Positions 1-7,962 of a DNA stretch of 35,662 nucleotides are shown piece after piece (position 1 is the stretch's first letter; the number at the start of each line of letters is the position of its first letter). Location of the stretch: assembly GCA_028693705.1 (NCBI GenBank), contig JAQUUX010000030.1, positions 1 through 35,662 of the forward strand. The letters run 5' to 3'. The notes under the pieces are model-generated. The model was not told the DNA's origin, did not search any database, and saw only the letters and a program-made list of their open reading frames with translations. A program made the position numbers and the translations under genes. The DNA comes from Lachnospiraceae bacterium. Its GTDB lineage: Bacteria; Bacillota; Clostridia; Lachnospirales; Lachnospiraceae.

Positions 1-63
1 AGCGGGGCTTATTTAAGTGTCTCTACTCTGTTCAACGTCACTCATCATCATTCAGAAAACTGA
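1..63 (+). CDS. possible C-terminal tail of an upstream gene
   Basis: Frame 1 is open from the window edge to a TGA at 61-63 and would encode a 20-residue tail ending in a His-rich stretch (VTHHHSEN). An open frame of 20 codons can occur by chance, so this is only a candidate. If real, it ends 67 nt before the next gene on the same strand. The histidines would fit a metal-related neighbour, but no family can be recognised from so short a piece. Confidence 0.25.
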   Translation, partial: SGAYLSVSTLFNVTHHHSEN

Positions 64-130
64 CGGATTGACACTTTAGGAGAAGTTAATCATTTTGAAA
101 TAACATTTTGCGGAAACTCAAGAGAATGTA

Positions 131-982
131 ATGATAGACGCTATTTTGGACGCACTGATCGATGGGGGAAAGCTTTTACCGTTCCTGTTTGCCACCTATC
201 TGGTAATGGAATGGATTGAACATAAAACAAGTGATAAAACGAGACTGGCAATTAAAAACGCCGGTAAATGGGGTCCTTTATTAGGAGGAGCTTTTGGTGT
301 AGTACCACAGTGCGGTTTTTCTACTGTGGCCGCAAATTTATATGCCGGGAAAATCATTTCTCTGGGAACCTTACTTGCAATTTTTCTTTCTACATCAGAT
401 GAAATGTTACCGATTTTTCTTTCAGAACAGGTTAATATTGTTTTAATCGGAAAAATTTTATTCTTGAAAATGTTAATCGGTGTAGCAGCAGGCTACCTCA
501 TCGATCTTTTTACTAAAAAATACACCCACATGGGCGGGGAACTGCGGATTGGAAATCTTTGTGAGAAGGAACATTGCCATTGTGATAAAGGATTGTTTAA
601 ATCAGCAGCAAAGCATACTTTAAATATCTTCTTCTTTATATTAGTTGTTTCCTTTTTGTTAAATTTAGTAATCGGTATGGTCGGGGAAGATCAGCTTAGT
701 CAGCTGGTAATTGCAAAACCTGTCATCGCAGAGCTGTTAGCCGGTGTTGTAGGCCTGATTCCAAATTGTGCGGCATCAGTTGTTTTGACTCAGTTATATC
801 TGGAGGGTATTATTGGATTTGGAGCGGTAATGTCCGGTTTGCTGGTTGGCGCAGGTGTTGGACTGTTGGTATTATTTAAGATGAATCGTCCGTTAATTGA
901 AAATATCAAAATTACGATTCTTTTATATGTGATAGGTGTTTCGATAGGTGTTATTATCGATGTCAGCGGTTTTATGATTTAA
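131..982 (+). CDS. putative manganese/arsenic-type efflux membrane protein (ArsP_2-like)
   Basis: A 283-residue polytopic membrane protein resembling the family annotated as putative manganese transporter or arsenic efflux protein (ArsP_2/DUF2899). It has two related halves. The first carries GVVPQCGFSTVAANLYAGK (about residues 56-74) and the second GLIPNCAASVVLTQLYLEG (about 210-228). Both repeat a P-x-C motif in a membrane segment, which fits an inverted-repeat transporter with paired Cys in the transport path. Between the halves is a soluble loop, CEKEHCHCDKG, rich in Cys and His and likely to bind metal. The N-terminus is hydrophobic without a cleavable signal peptide. The start is preceded by a weak AAGAGAA-type ribosome site. 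Its stop shares bases with the region before the TraX-like gene, so the two are probably co-transcribed. The substrate ion is inferred from the family only. Confidence 0.72.
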   Translation: MIDAILDALIDGGKLLPFLFATYLVMEWIEHKTSDKTRLAIKNAGKWGPLLGGAFGVVPQCGFSTVAANLYAGKIISLGTLLAIFLSTSDEMLPIFLSEQVNIVLIGKILFLKMLIGVAAGYLIDLFTKKYTHMGGELRIGNLCEKEHCHCDKGLFKSAAKHTLNIFFFILVVSFLLNLVIGMVGEDQLSQLVIAKPVIAELLAGVVGLIPNCAASVVLTQLYLEGIIGFGAVMSGLLVGAGVGLLVLFKMNRPLIENIKITILLYVIGVSIGVIIDVSGFMI

Positions 983-993
983 TGGAGAAATTC

Positions 994-1737
994 ATGAAAG
1001 AAAAATGGAGTATAGATGAAAGCACACTAAAGATAATCGCCTGCGTCTCTATGCTGATTGATCATATTGGAGCAGCAATTATACTGCCAATGATACAGGC
1101 AGGCAGAATGCCGGAAGTACCGCTTATTTGGGGAAATTATAATCTTTGGTCTTTTGTTTATGCAGGAATGCGTCTGGTGGGACGTTTGGCATTTCCTATT
1201 TATCTCATGCTATTAATAGAAGGATTTGAGCATACGCATCATTTAAAACGATACACGACGAGACTTCTGATTTTTGCATTTATTTCGGAAATTCCTTTCG
1301 ATCTTGCAATTTATCGTTCGGCCATAAGCTGGCAGAGACAAAATGTGTTTTTCAGCCTGTTTATTGGATTACTGATGATGACAGGATTTCGGTATGTAAT
1401 GACTCATTTTAAGGATTATTTTGCGGTTTTGCTAATGGATGGTATGATCCTGGCGGTAGGAATGGCTGTCGCATGGTTTATCAGATGTGATTATGGAATG
1501 TTTGGCATTGCCGCACTTGCAGTTATGTATGCACTGCGAATAGATAAAAGGGAAGCTTTGTTTGGCAGTATTATCGTATTGACGATCCATGCCAGTAATG
1601 AAGTGGCAGCACTGGCAACGATTCCGTTGGCTCATTTTTATAATGGCGAGAGGGGGAAATCCTGGAAATACGTGTTTTATGTCTTTTATCCAGTACATCT
1701 ATTATTGCTGTACCTGATTTACAGAGGTATGTTATAA
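994..1737 (+). CDS. TraX family membrane protein
   Basis: A 247-residue multi-pass membrane protein resembling the TraX family, named after the F-plasmid pilin N-acetyltransferase. Chromosomal members in Firmicutes have unknown substrates. Family marks are the N-terminal STLKIIACVSMLIDHIGA segment, the GRLAFPIYLMLLIEGF segment, and YTTRLLIFAFISEIPFDLA, an amphipathic helix followed by a membrane segment. The start at 994 is chosen over an in-frame ATG at 982 because GGAGA at 984-988 lies at a suitable distance from 994, whereas 982 overlaps the previous stop and has no ribosome site. Nothing in the window suggests conjugation, so acetylation of a cell-surface molecule is a guess. Confidence 0.72.
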   Translation: MKEKWSIDESTLKIIACVSMLIDHIGAAIILPMIQAGRMPEVPLIWGNYNLWSFVYAGMRLVGRLAFPIYLMLLIEGFEHTHHLKRYTTRLLIFAFISEIPFDLAIYRSAISWQRQNVFFSLFIGLLMMTGFRYVMTHFKDYFAVLLMDGMILAVGMAVAWFIRCDYGMFGIAALAVMYALRIDKREALFGSIIVLTIHASNEVAALATIPLAHFYNGERGKSWKYVFYVFYPVHLLLLYLIYRGML

Positions 1738-1738
1738 T
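1733..1738 (+). promoter_or_regulatory. possible extended -10 promoter ahead of the sufC-like gene
   Basis: TGTTATAAT at 1730-1738 is a perfect extended -10 element (TG-N-TATAAT) overlapping the last codons of the TraX-like gene. No good -35 lies 17 bp upstream, which extended -10 promoters can tolerate. It would place a start about 40 nt before the sufC-like ATG and let the Fe-S assembly pair be transcribed apart from the membrane-protein genes. Confidence 0.4.
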
Positions 1739-1786
1739 CTTAGATAAGTATTTGAACAGTCTTACTAAAAAGAAATGGAGAATATT

Positions 1787-2521
1787 ATGTTAGAATTACA
1801 AAATATCTGCTATGAAGTAGATGATAAAAATGAAAATAAGGATATACTGAAAAATATAAGTGTCAAGATTGATGAACGTTTTGTTGCAATCACCGGACCA
1901 AACGGCGGAGGTAAATCTACCCTGGCAAAAGTAATTGCCGGTATTATTACACCAACATCAGGTAGAATTTTGCTGGACGGTGAAGATATCACGGGGCTTA
2001 ATATTACAGAGCGCGCCAATAAAGGGATTAGTTTTGCTTTTCAGCAGCCGGTACGTTTTAAAGGACTGACTGTAAAGGATCTGGTTACACTTGCCGCAGG
2101 TAAGGATATTAATGTAAACGAAATCTGTGAGATTTTATCCGAAGTGGGTTTGTGTGCGAGAGAGTATGTTGATCGTGAGGTAAATGCAAGTTTGTCCGGC
2201 GGAGAGTTAAAAAGAATAGAGATTGCTATGATCATTGCCCGTGGCACCAAACTTTCTATTTTTGATGAGCCGGAAGCAGGTATTGATCTGTGGAGCTTTA
2301 ATAGTCTGATTAAGGTATTTGAAAAAATGCATCAGGTCATCAACGGTTCTATTCTGATTATTTCCCATCAGGAGAGAATTCTGGATATTGCCGATAAGAT
2401 CATTGTGATCGCTTCAGGAGAGATCCAGACTGTTGGTACAAAAGAAGAGGTTCTGCCTGTATTGCTATCCCAAGCAGGTGGTACAGAGGCAACATGCAAA
2501 GCATTGGCTGATAAATTTTAA
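1787..2521 (+). CDS. sufC: SufC-type ABC ATPase of Fe-S cluster assembly
   Basis: A soluble ABC ATPase of 244 residues resembling SufC, the ATPase that drives conformational change in the SufB/SufD scaffold during iron-sulfur cluster assembly. All ATPase motifs are intact: Walker A GPNGGGKST, signature LSGGELKRIEIA, Walker B LSIFDEPEAGIDLW and the H-loop ISHQ. The FDEPEAGID form is the one seen in SufC rather than in importers, and there is no permease gene beside it. The ATG at 1787 is preferred to an in-frame ATG at 1775 because GGAG (1777-1780) sits 6 nt upstream of 1787. The next gene, 31 nt downstream, encodes the matching scaffold. No sufS, sufU or sufE is present in the window. Confidence 0.85.
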   Translation: MLELQNICYEVDDKNENKDILKNISVKIDERFVAITGPNGGGKSTLAKVIAGIITPTSGRILLDGEDITGLNITERANKGISFAFQQPVRFKGLTVKDLVTLAAGKDINVNEICEILSEVGLCAREYVDREVNASLSGGELKRIEIAMIIARGTKLSIFDEPEAGIDLWSFNSLIKVFEKMHQVINGSILIISHQERILDIADKIIVIASGEIQTVGTKEEVLPVLLSQAGGTEATCKALADKF

Positions 2522-2552
2522 GTAGAAGTTAGAATTGGAAGGATAAAATAAA

Positions 2553-3470
2553 ATGGATGCAATCGAGAAAAATTTACTGGAACAGGTAGCAGATATTCAT
2601 GGAGTGCCGGAAGGTGCATATAATATCAGAGCAAACGGAAAATCCGCTGGCAGAAATGTAACAGCTAATATTGATATTGTCACAAAAGAAGATAAACCGG
2701 GAATTGATATTTTTATCAAAGCAGGCACCAAAAATGAAAGTGTGCATATTCCGGTTATATTGAGTCAGGCAGGTTTACAGGAAAGTGTATATAATGATTT
2801 CCACATTGGAGAAGATGCAGATGTTACTATCGTAGCAGGCTGCGGTATTCATAATTGTGGTGTAGATACCACACAACATGATGGTATTCATACATTCTAT
2901 ATTGGAAAGAATGCAAATGTACGTTATATTGAGAAACACTATGGTGAAGGGGATGGCAAGGGACAGAATGTTATGAATCCCACAACTCTTGTTAACTTGG
3001 AGGAAAATGCTTCTTTTGAAATGGAATCAACCCAGATCAAAGGAATCGATTCTACCGACAGAGTTACCAAGGGTGTGTTAAAGGATGGAGCATCGCTGGT
3101 AGTCCGTGAGAAAATCATGACCCATGGAACCCAGTTCGCCAAAACAAATTTTGAAGTGGAACTAAACGGTGTGGATACAAAAACCAATATCATCTCTCGT
3201 TCAGTAGCAAAGGAACATTCTTCACAGACATTTCTTTCAAAGATGATAGGTAATAATCAATGTACCGGACATAGTGAATGTGATGCTATTATTATGGATC
3301 GGGCATCAGTCAGTGCGATTCCGGAATTAACAGCGAACCATGTGGACGCAAGTCTGATTCATGAAGCAGCAATCGGCAAGATCGCCGGTGAGCAGCTGAC
3401 AAAACTGATGACACTTGGTCTTACTGAAAAAGAAGCTGAAGAGCAGATCGTTAATGGTTTCTTAAAATAG
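2553..3470 (+). CDS. short SufB/SufD-type Fe-S scaffold protein
   Basis: A 305-residue protein resembling the SufB/SufD core beta-helix domain. Motifs include NDFHIGEDADVTIVAGCGIHN (about residues 79-99), a conserved-looking TQFAKTNFEVELNG segment and the C-terminal signature GNNQCTGHSECDAIIMD with HEAAIGKIAGEQL, the region that in SufB/D carries cluster-related residues and the dimer helix. At about 305 residues it is much shorter than classical SufB (roughly 465) or SufD (roughly 430) and lacks their N-terminal region. Paired only with SufC, it looks like a minimal two-gene Suf-like system, as described in many anaerobes and archaea (SMS/minimal SUF). GGAAGGA precedes the start. Whether it acts as SufB or SufD homodimer cannot be told from sequence alone. 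Confidence 0.82.
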   Translation: MDAIEKNLLEQVADIHGVPEGAYNIRANGKSAGRNVTANIDIVTKEDKPGIDIFIKAGTKNESVHIPVILSQAGLQESVYNDFHIGEDADVTIVAGCGIHNCGVDTTQHDGIHTFYIGKNANVRYIEKHYGEGDGKGQNVMNPTTLVNLEENASFEMESTQIKGIDSTDRVTKGVLKDGASLVVREKIMTHGTQFAKTNFEVELNGVDTKTNIISRSVAKEHSSQTFLSKMIGNNQCTGHSECDAIIMDRASVSAIPELTANHVDASLIHEAAIGKIAGEQLTKLMTLGLTEKEAEEQIVNGFLK

Positions 3471-3509
3471 AAGCATAAAATCGGTTTTTATTAAATAGAA
3501 TTGGAGAAT

Positions 3510-4583
3510 ATGAAGAGAAGAAGAAATGTAAATGCCATTCTGGCAGTATGGACAGTGGTGTTTGGTGTCATTGCACTAACCTCTCTTTGCTGCTCGGTTA
3601 TTATGTATATATATTTTACCAGAGAAGATGAGAGCGTTACAGCTATGGCCGAACAAACAGTATCGGCTGAAACAGATGGTTATTCTGAGAGTGAAGTAGA
3701 TAGCCTGATTGATGAGACTGTATCCCAGGCAGTGGAAAAGGCCAGGGATGAGGCTACCAGTGACTTTCTGACCACAATGCGCGACATGATGGAAGAAGAA
3801 GGCAGTACGGTTAATATGTTGCGGTATTTTTATCCGGATAACGTAATTGTTTATAGTGGTGGAAAATACAATTTTCTGCCAATTCTGAGCAATGTTGCGA
3901 AGAATACATACCAGGATGAGTTTTTCATTCAGGATGAAGAAGGTATTGCCTCCTATGATGATGGTAATGGTTTGATTTCTCATAAAGGAATTGATGTGTC
4001 CAGATTCCAGGGTGAAATTGATTGGGAAAAAGTAAAAAATGATGGAGTTGAATTTGCATTAATTCGTCTGGGTGTCAGAGGCTATACAGAAGGTGCTATC
4101 GTATTGGATCAAACTTATGAAGCTAATATGGAAGGAGCACTTTCTCAGGGTATCCATACCGGAGTGTATTTCTTTACACAGGCAACTACAGAGGAAGAAG
4201 TAAAAGAGGAAGTAGATTTTACGCTGGAAAACCTGAAAGATTATCAGATAGATGGGCCTATTGTAATTGATGTGGAAGATGTCAATAATGGAAAAGGACG
4301 TACCGGTGCCTTGACAGCAGAAGAGCGAACAAAACTGATCAAAGCATTTTGTGATCAGGTAAAAGAAGCCGGATATACGCCAATGATATATGGAAATTTG
4401 AAGTCCATGACTATGATGGTGGATCTGACACAGTTGGAAGAGTATGAAAAGTGGTATGCTTTCTATGGTTTTCCGGTATATTATCCTTATGCATATTCTA
4501 TTTTACAATACAGTGAATCCGGAAAAGTGGATGGTATCAGCACTGAGGTGGATCTGAATATAGCATTTGACACATGGTGGTAA
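3510..4583 (+). CDS. membrane-anchored GH25 lysozyme (N-acetylmuramidase)
   Basis: About 357 residues with a basic N-terminus, one transmembrane segment (about residues 10-35), an acidic, probably helical linker and a C-terminal glycoside hydrolase family 25 domain (about residues 155-357). The GH25 domain shows KGIDVSRFQGEIDW at its start and GPIVIDVEDV, carrying the Asp and Glu expected for catalysis, and ends in FDTWW. GH25 enzymes cleave the beta-1,4 bond between MurNAc and GlcNAc in peptidoglycan, so this is probably an extracytoplasmic wall-remodelling enzyme tethered to the membrane. The in-frame TTG at 3501 lacks a ribosome site. ATG 3510 has GGAG only 3 nt upstream, a short spacing, so the exact start is uncertain. 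The next gene follows after 3 nt. Confidence 0.87.
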   Translation: MKRRRNVNAILAVWTVVFGVIALTSLCCSVIMYIYFTREDESVTAMAEQTVSAETDGYSESEVDSLIDETVSQAVEKARDEATSDFLTTMRDMMEEEGSTVNMLRYFYPDNVIVYSGGKYNFLPILSNVAKNTYQDEFFIQDEEGIASYDDGNGLISHKGIDVSRFQGEIDWEKVKNDGVEFALIRLGVRGYTEGAIVLDQTYEANMEGALSQGIHTGVYFFTQATTEEEVKEEVDFTLENLKDYQIDGPIVIDVEDVNNGKGRTGALTAEERTKLIKAFCDQVKEAGYTPMIYGNLKSMTMMVDLTQLEEYEKWYAFYGFPVYYPYAYSILQYSESGKVDGISTEVDLNIAFDTWW

Positions 4584-4586
4584 AAA

Positions 4587-6200
4587 ATGGATAAAAAAAG
4601 TAAAAATGCCTTGTTTTTACAGGGTATCATTTTGGCGAGTGCGGGCATTGTGACCAAGATTATTGGTTTTATATACCGTATCCCAATGGCAAACATGCTG
4701 GGGGAGCAGGGAAATGGAATATATTCGGTAGCCTTTGGAATTTATAATGTGGCGCTGACATTATCTTCGTATTCTCTTCCGCTAGCTGTTTCCAAAATGA
4801 TATCCGGCAGATTGGCAAAAAACGAATACCAAAATGCCTACAGAGTTTATCTGCAGGCACTTTTCTTTGCTGTGGCGGCGGGTCTTGTGGCTTGTACAGC
4901 ACTTTTCTTTGGCGCAGGGTATTTAGAAGAATTATATAATTGTGCGGGTCTTGCAAAACCTCTTAGGGTATTGGCTCCCACCACCTTTGTCGTAGCACTT
5001 TTGGGTGTGTTTAGAGGATTTTTCCAAGGACATGGGAATATGGTGCCGACAGCACTTTCCCAGATCATGGAACAGATTATTAATGCAGTGGTAAGTATCG
5101 CAGCTACTTATCAGTTCATGAAAGCATTTCAGAGTTCTGATAGTGTGGCAGCATATGGTGCGGCCGGCGGTACGACAGGTACACTGGCTGGGGCTATTAT
5201 GGCGTTGGTTGTTCTGGCGATTATTTTCATCAGACAGCTGGGAGAGATGCGAAAGAATAAACAACAGGATGAAACACTGGCAGAGAGTACAGCCCATATT
5301 TATAAAATGCTGTTACTTACCATTTTACCGGTTATACTGAGTCAGACAATCTACCAGATCGGTTATACTATTGATGACCTTTTATTCGGAAGTATTATGG
5401 TTGCAAAGGGATTGACAGATGAAATGGCCAGTTCCTTACGTGGTGTATTTAATACACAGTATAATCAGCTGATCAATCTGCCTGTAGCAATTGCATCAGC
5501 TATGGCAGCATCAACAATTCCCAGTATTGTACATTCTTACGTTAGAAATGAAATAAAAGAAGTACATGAGAAAATAGATGCAGTTGTTAAATTTAATATG
5601 GTAATTGCCATTCCGGCAGCGGTTGGATTAACTGTTTTGGCAGATCCCATTATTTCAACATTATTTCCAAGACTGGTGACTTATCATGTGATGGCGGTAC
5701 GCCTTTTGGAAACCGGTTCGGCAGCAGTTATTTTTTATGCACTGTCTACGATTACCACAGCCATATTACAGGGGAGCAACTATATGCGTCTGCCGGTGAT
5801 ACATTCTGGAATTTCTCTATTATTCCATATCGGGATCGTATTTGTATTGCTGCAGTTTACAGAACTTGGTGTTTATGGTCTGGTAATTGCCAATGTGGTT
5901 TTCCCGATTATGGTAAGTTTTTTGAATTGCAGAGCCTTGCAAAAGCGTTTACAGTATGAATGGAAAATTGGGCGATTATTCATACGTCCTGTATTTTCAG
6001 CAGTTATTATGGGTATTGTGGTATTGGGAGTTTATCAGGTGATTTTCAGAATGACAGGCAATATCCAGATTGGATTGCTGACAGCAGTTATAGCGGCAGT
6101 TCCGGTATATGGATTTCTTATTCTTAGGACAGGCTGTTTTACCAGAGAGGAACTGGAGGCACTGCCACTTGGCAGAAAGCTGCTTCGCTTCTTGAAATAA
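4587..6200 (+). CDS. SpoVB/MurJ-like polysaccharide flippase (MOP superfamily)
   Basis: A 537-residue protein with about 14 predicted hydrophobic segments, typical of the MOP superfamily. The N-terminus (GIILASAGIVTKIIGFIYRIPMANMLGEQGNG) has the features of the SpoVB/PST group, with an early Arg-Ile-Pro and a Gly-rich turn, followed by SSYSLPLAVSKMISGRLA. Family members flip lipid-linked sugars such as lipid II or spore-cortex and capsule precursors across the membrane. Lying directly behind a wall hydrolase, it probably handles a peptidoglycan or surface-polymer precursor, but the substrate is not visible. The start is 3 nt after the lysozyme stop, with GGTGG at 4577-4581 as ribosome site. 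A strong terminator follows. Whether it functions in vegetative growth or sporulation cannot be decided. Confidence 0.83.
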   Translation: MDKKSKNALFLQGIILASAGIVTKIIGFIYRIPMANMLGEQGNGIYSVAFGIYNVALTLSSYSLPLAVSKMISGRLAKNEYQNAYRVYLQALFFAVAAGLVACTALFFGAGYLEELYNCAGLAKPLRVLAPTTFVVALLGVFRGFFQGHGNMVPTALSQIMEQIINAVVSIAATYQFMKAFQSSDSVAAYGAAGGTTGTLAGAIMALVVLAIIFIRQLGEMRKNKQQDETLAESTAHIYKMLLLTILPVILSQTIYQIGYTIDDLLFGSIMVAKGLTDEMASSLRGVFNTQYNQLINLPVAIASAMAASTIPSIVHSYVRNEIKEVHEKIDAVVKFNMVIAIPAAVGLTVLADPIISTLFPRLVTYHVMAVRLLETGSAAVIFYALSTITTAILQGSNYMRLPVIHSGISLLFHIGIVFVLLQFTELGVYGLVIANVVFPIMVSFLNCRALQKRLQYEWKIGRLFIRPVFSAVIMGIVVLGVYQVIFRMTGNIQIGLLTAVIAAVPVYGFLILRTGCFTREELEALPLGRKLLRFLK

Positions 6201-6225
6201 AAGATTATTAGAACAAATTAAAAGG

Positions 6226-6265
6226 AGCCTTTGCAAATTAGGTAAAAACCTACAATGCAAAGGCT
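6226..6265. terminator. bidirectional intrinsic terminator
   Basis: AGCCTTTGCA (6226-6235) pairs perfectly with TGCAAAGGCT (6256-6265), and an inner TAGGT/ACCTA stem (6239-6243 with 6248-6252) closes a short A-rich loop. T-rich sequence follows on the plus strand and A-rich sequence precedes it (T-rich on the minus strand). It can therefore end both the flippase transcript and the convergent tetR transcript. Confidence 0.85.
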
Positions 6266-6284
6266 ACTTTATTGTTATTTAATA

Positions 6285-6836
6285 TTATGCGGAAGGAAAC
6301 ATTTTCTTGGTCATCTGATAAACCTGAACCGCAAGAGTTTCTTCATCTTCCTTAGTATCATTTTCCAGCCACTGCATAAAAGTATTAAATAAAGCACCGG
6401 CATAGAAATATAATTGCGTTTTTTCTTTAAAATCAGAAGTGGGTTTTGCAACATAGCTGCTAAAATACCCATTCAATCGATTCAATAACAGATTAGACAT
6501 ATTTGCACGATCCAAACACAATGCAAAATCCTTATATTGTTTAAAGAACTGGAAACTCTTTAAAATGTGATCGTAATCTGAAAATTGTCCGGCAGCTTTC
6601 CCGGAATCGACTTCCCTGATATAATCTTCGATTATCGTATCAAGATAGGATTCCAGGATTTCTTCCTTTTTCCCAAAATAACGATAGTATGACATTCGGG
6701 AAACTCCCGCTTTCTTCGTTATATCTGTAATGGAAATATCACCAATGGAGGTCTTCTCCATTAAATTTATCAAAGCCTGTGCCAGATAAGTCTTGGCAGT
6801 CTGAAATGCGTTATTTTGCAAGTATAATGTTTTCAT
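6285..6836 (-). CDS. TetR/AcrR family transcriptional regulator
   Basis: A 183-residue TetR-type repressor. The N-terminal helix-turn-helix lies at about residues 14-60: AKTYLAQALINLMEKTSIG then SITDITKKAGVSRMSYYRYF, with the typical Y-x-Y-F recognition helix and the following GKKEEILESYL. The rest is helical and matches the TetR C-terminal ligand and dimer domain in general shape. It is transcribed away from degV across a 200-bp gap containing two palindromes and a good degV promoter, so it most likely represses degV and itself. Its ligand is unknown. Because DegV/FakB proteins bind fatty acids, an acyl ligand is conceivable, but this is inference. The reading frame starts at ATG with an AAGGAGAG-type ribosome site. 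Confidence 0.85.
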   Translation of the reverse strand: MKTLYLQNNAFQTAKTYLAQALINLMEKTSIGDISITDITKKAGVSRMSYYRYFGKKEEILESYLDTIIEDYIREVDSGKAAGQFSDYDHILKSFQFFKQYKDFALCLDRANMSNLLLNRLNGYFSSYVAKPTSDFKEKTQLYFYAGALFNTFMQWLENDTKEDEETLAVQVYQMTKKMFPSA

Positions 6837-6858
6837 AAAATTACGTCCTCTCCTTATG

Positions 6859-6881
6859 TTACAAAATCCATTGTTTTGTAA
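6859..6881. promoter_or_regulatory. candidate TetR operator (palindrome 1)
   Basis: TTACAAAA (6859-6866) and TTTTGTAA (6874-6881) form a perfect inverted repeat with 8-bp arms and a 7-bp centre. Its size and symmetry are usual for a TetR dimer site. It lies in the 5' leader of the tetR gene and ends one base before the degV -35 element. A half-site, TTACAAAA, recurs at about 7002-7009 before degV. Confidence 0.55.
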
Positions 6882-6882
6882 A

Positions 6883-6911
6883 TTGAATCTAAATAGAATG
6901 TTAAATATAAT
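6883..6911 (+). promoter_or_regulatory. sigma-A promoter of degV
   Basis: TTGAAT (6883-6888), 17 bp, then a perfect TATAAT (6906-6911). Transcription would start near 6918, giving a degV leader of about 119 nt. Palindrome 1 abuts the -35 side and palindrome 2 begins at the last base of the -10, so the promoter is flanked by candidate operators. Confidence 0.7.
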
Positions 6912-6939
6912 AACATGTAGTAATGAAAACTACTTGTTA
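6911..6939. promoter_or_regulatory. candidate operator at the degV start site (palindrome 2)
   Basis: TAACATGTAGT (6911-6921) and ACTACTTGTTA (6929-6939) form an inverted repeat matching at 10 of 11 positions around a 7-bp centre. It covers the expected transcription start of degV, a classic repressor position. Its sequence differs from palindrome 1, so it may bind a second regulator rather than the TetR protein. Confidence 0.5.
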
Positions 6940-7036
6940 CAGTTAGAATAACCCAATTTTGATTGGAAAGCAAGATATTCTATGGGTAATTTATAGAAAA
7001 TTTACAAAATAATGATTGTCGTAAAGGGGAATAACT

Positions 7037-7915
7037 ATGAAGAGAAGAATAGTAGTGGATTCAGGATGTGATCTTACAATATTAGAAAAAGGCCAGACAG
7101 AAGAGAAAAATAATAAAATACTGATAAATGAAGATGAAATTTCTTTTGCCAGAGTTCCTATTCGAATATCTCTGGGAGACAGAGAATATGAAGATTCCAT
7201 TGATTTGGATGTAAAGGGCTTTGTAAAAGATATGGAGGCATACAAGGGGATTTCTACCAGTTCATGCCCCGGTCCACAGGATTGGCTCCATGCATTTTCA
7301 GGCGCAGATGAGATTTTTGTGATTACGATTACGGGAGAATTATCCGGAAGTTACAACAGTGCAGCTTTGTCTAAAAACATTTATCTGGAGCGACATTCGG
7401 AGAAGAAAATCAAGATCTGGGATTCTCAGTCAACCGGTCCACAGATATCGTTAATGGTTTATTACCTGAAAGAACTACTTGAACAGGGACTGGATTTTAT
7501 CACTGTTTGTGAGAGAGCAGACCAATACCTGGCTAGAACCCGTTTAAGCTTTTTCCTGTTTTCCATTGATAATTTTGTGAAAAATGGAAGAATCAGCAAA
7601 ATAGCCGGACTGGCAACAGGATTGCTGGATCTTCATATTTTGGGAAGAGCACAGGAAGGGCGGCTTCATCCTGTGAGAAAATGCAGAGGAGGAGCCTGTC
7701 TTGCAAAACGACTTTATGAGGAGATGAAAGAACAGGGATACCAGGGCGGTAAAGTGATTTTAACTCATTGTTTTAATGAAAGACAGGCGTTAGAAGTAGA
7801 GCAGTGTATTTTAGCCGAATTTCCAAATGCTATAATAGAACGGATGGGAATGTCCGGTTTATGCAGTTATTATTCTGAAAAGGGCGGCGTACTGGCTGGA
7901 TATGAAATAGGATAG
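7037..7915 (+). CDS. DegV family (FakB-like) fatty-acid-binding protein
   Basis: A 292-residue protein resembling DegV. In characterised members (FakB), this fold binds a fatty acid that the kinase FakA phosphorylates for lipid synthesis. Seen here are the N-terminal VVDSGCDLT, the GISTSSCPGPQDW stretch with the Ser/Thr-rich turn that contacts the acyl carboxylate, the VITITGELSGSYNSA motif, and a C-terminal GGKVILTHC followed by MGMSGLCSYYSEKGGVLAGY. No signal peptide or membrane segment, so cytoplasmic. AAAGGGG precedes the ATG. The gene stands alone behind a promoter flanked by operators and opposite tetR. No fakA homologue is in the window, so the kinase link is inferred from the family. 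Confidence 0.87.
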   Translation: MKRRIVVDSGCDLTILEKGQTEEKNNKILINEDEISFARVPIRISLGDREYEDSIDLDVKGFVKDMEAYKGISTSSCPGPQDWLHAFSGADEIFVITITGELSGSYNSAALSKNIYLERHSEKKIKIWDSQSTGPQISLMVYYLKELLEQGLDFITVCERADQYLARTRLSFFLFSIDNFVKNGRISKIAGLATGLLDLHILGRAQEGRLHPVRKCRGGACLAKRLYEEMKEQGYQGGKVILTHCFNERQALEVEQCILAEFPNAIIERMGMSGLCSYYSEKGGVLAGYEIG

Positions 7916-7962
7916 ATGCAGAAAAGAAACAGGGTAAAAGTCTTTTCAAATAATAAAAATCC

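Noticed and set aside
64..130. TTGACA at 68-73 as promoter of the first gene
   Set aside because: No acceptable -10 lies 16-18 bp downstream (CATTTT-type sequence only).
3576..3983. 135-codon open frame on the minus strand
   Set aside because: Antisense to the lysozyme gene, no recognisable family and no operon context.
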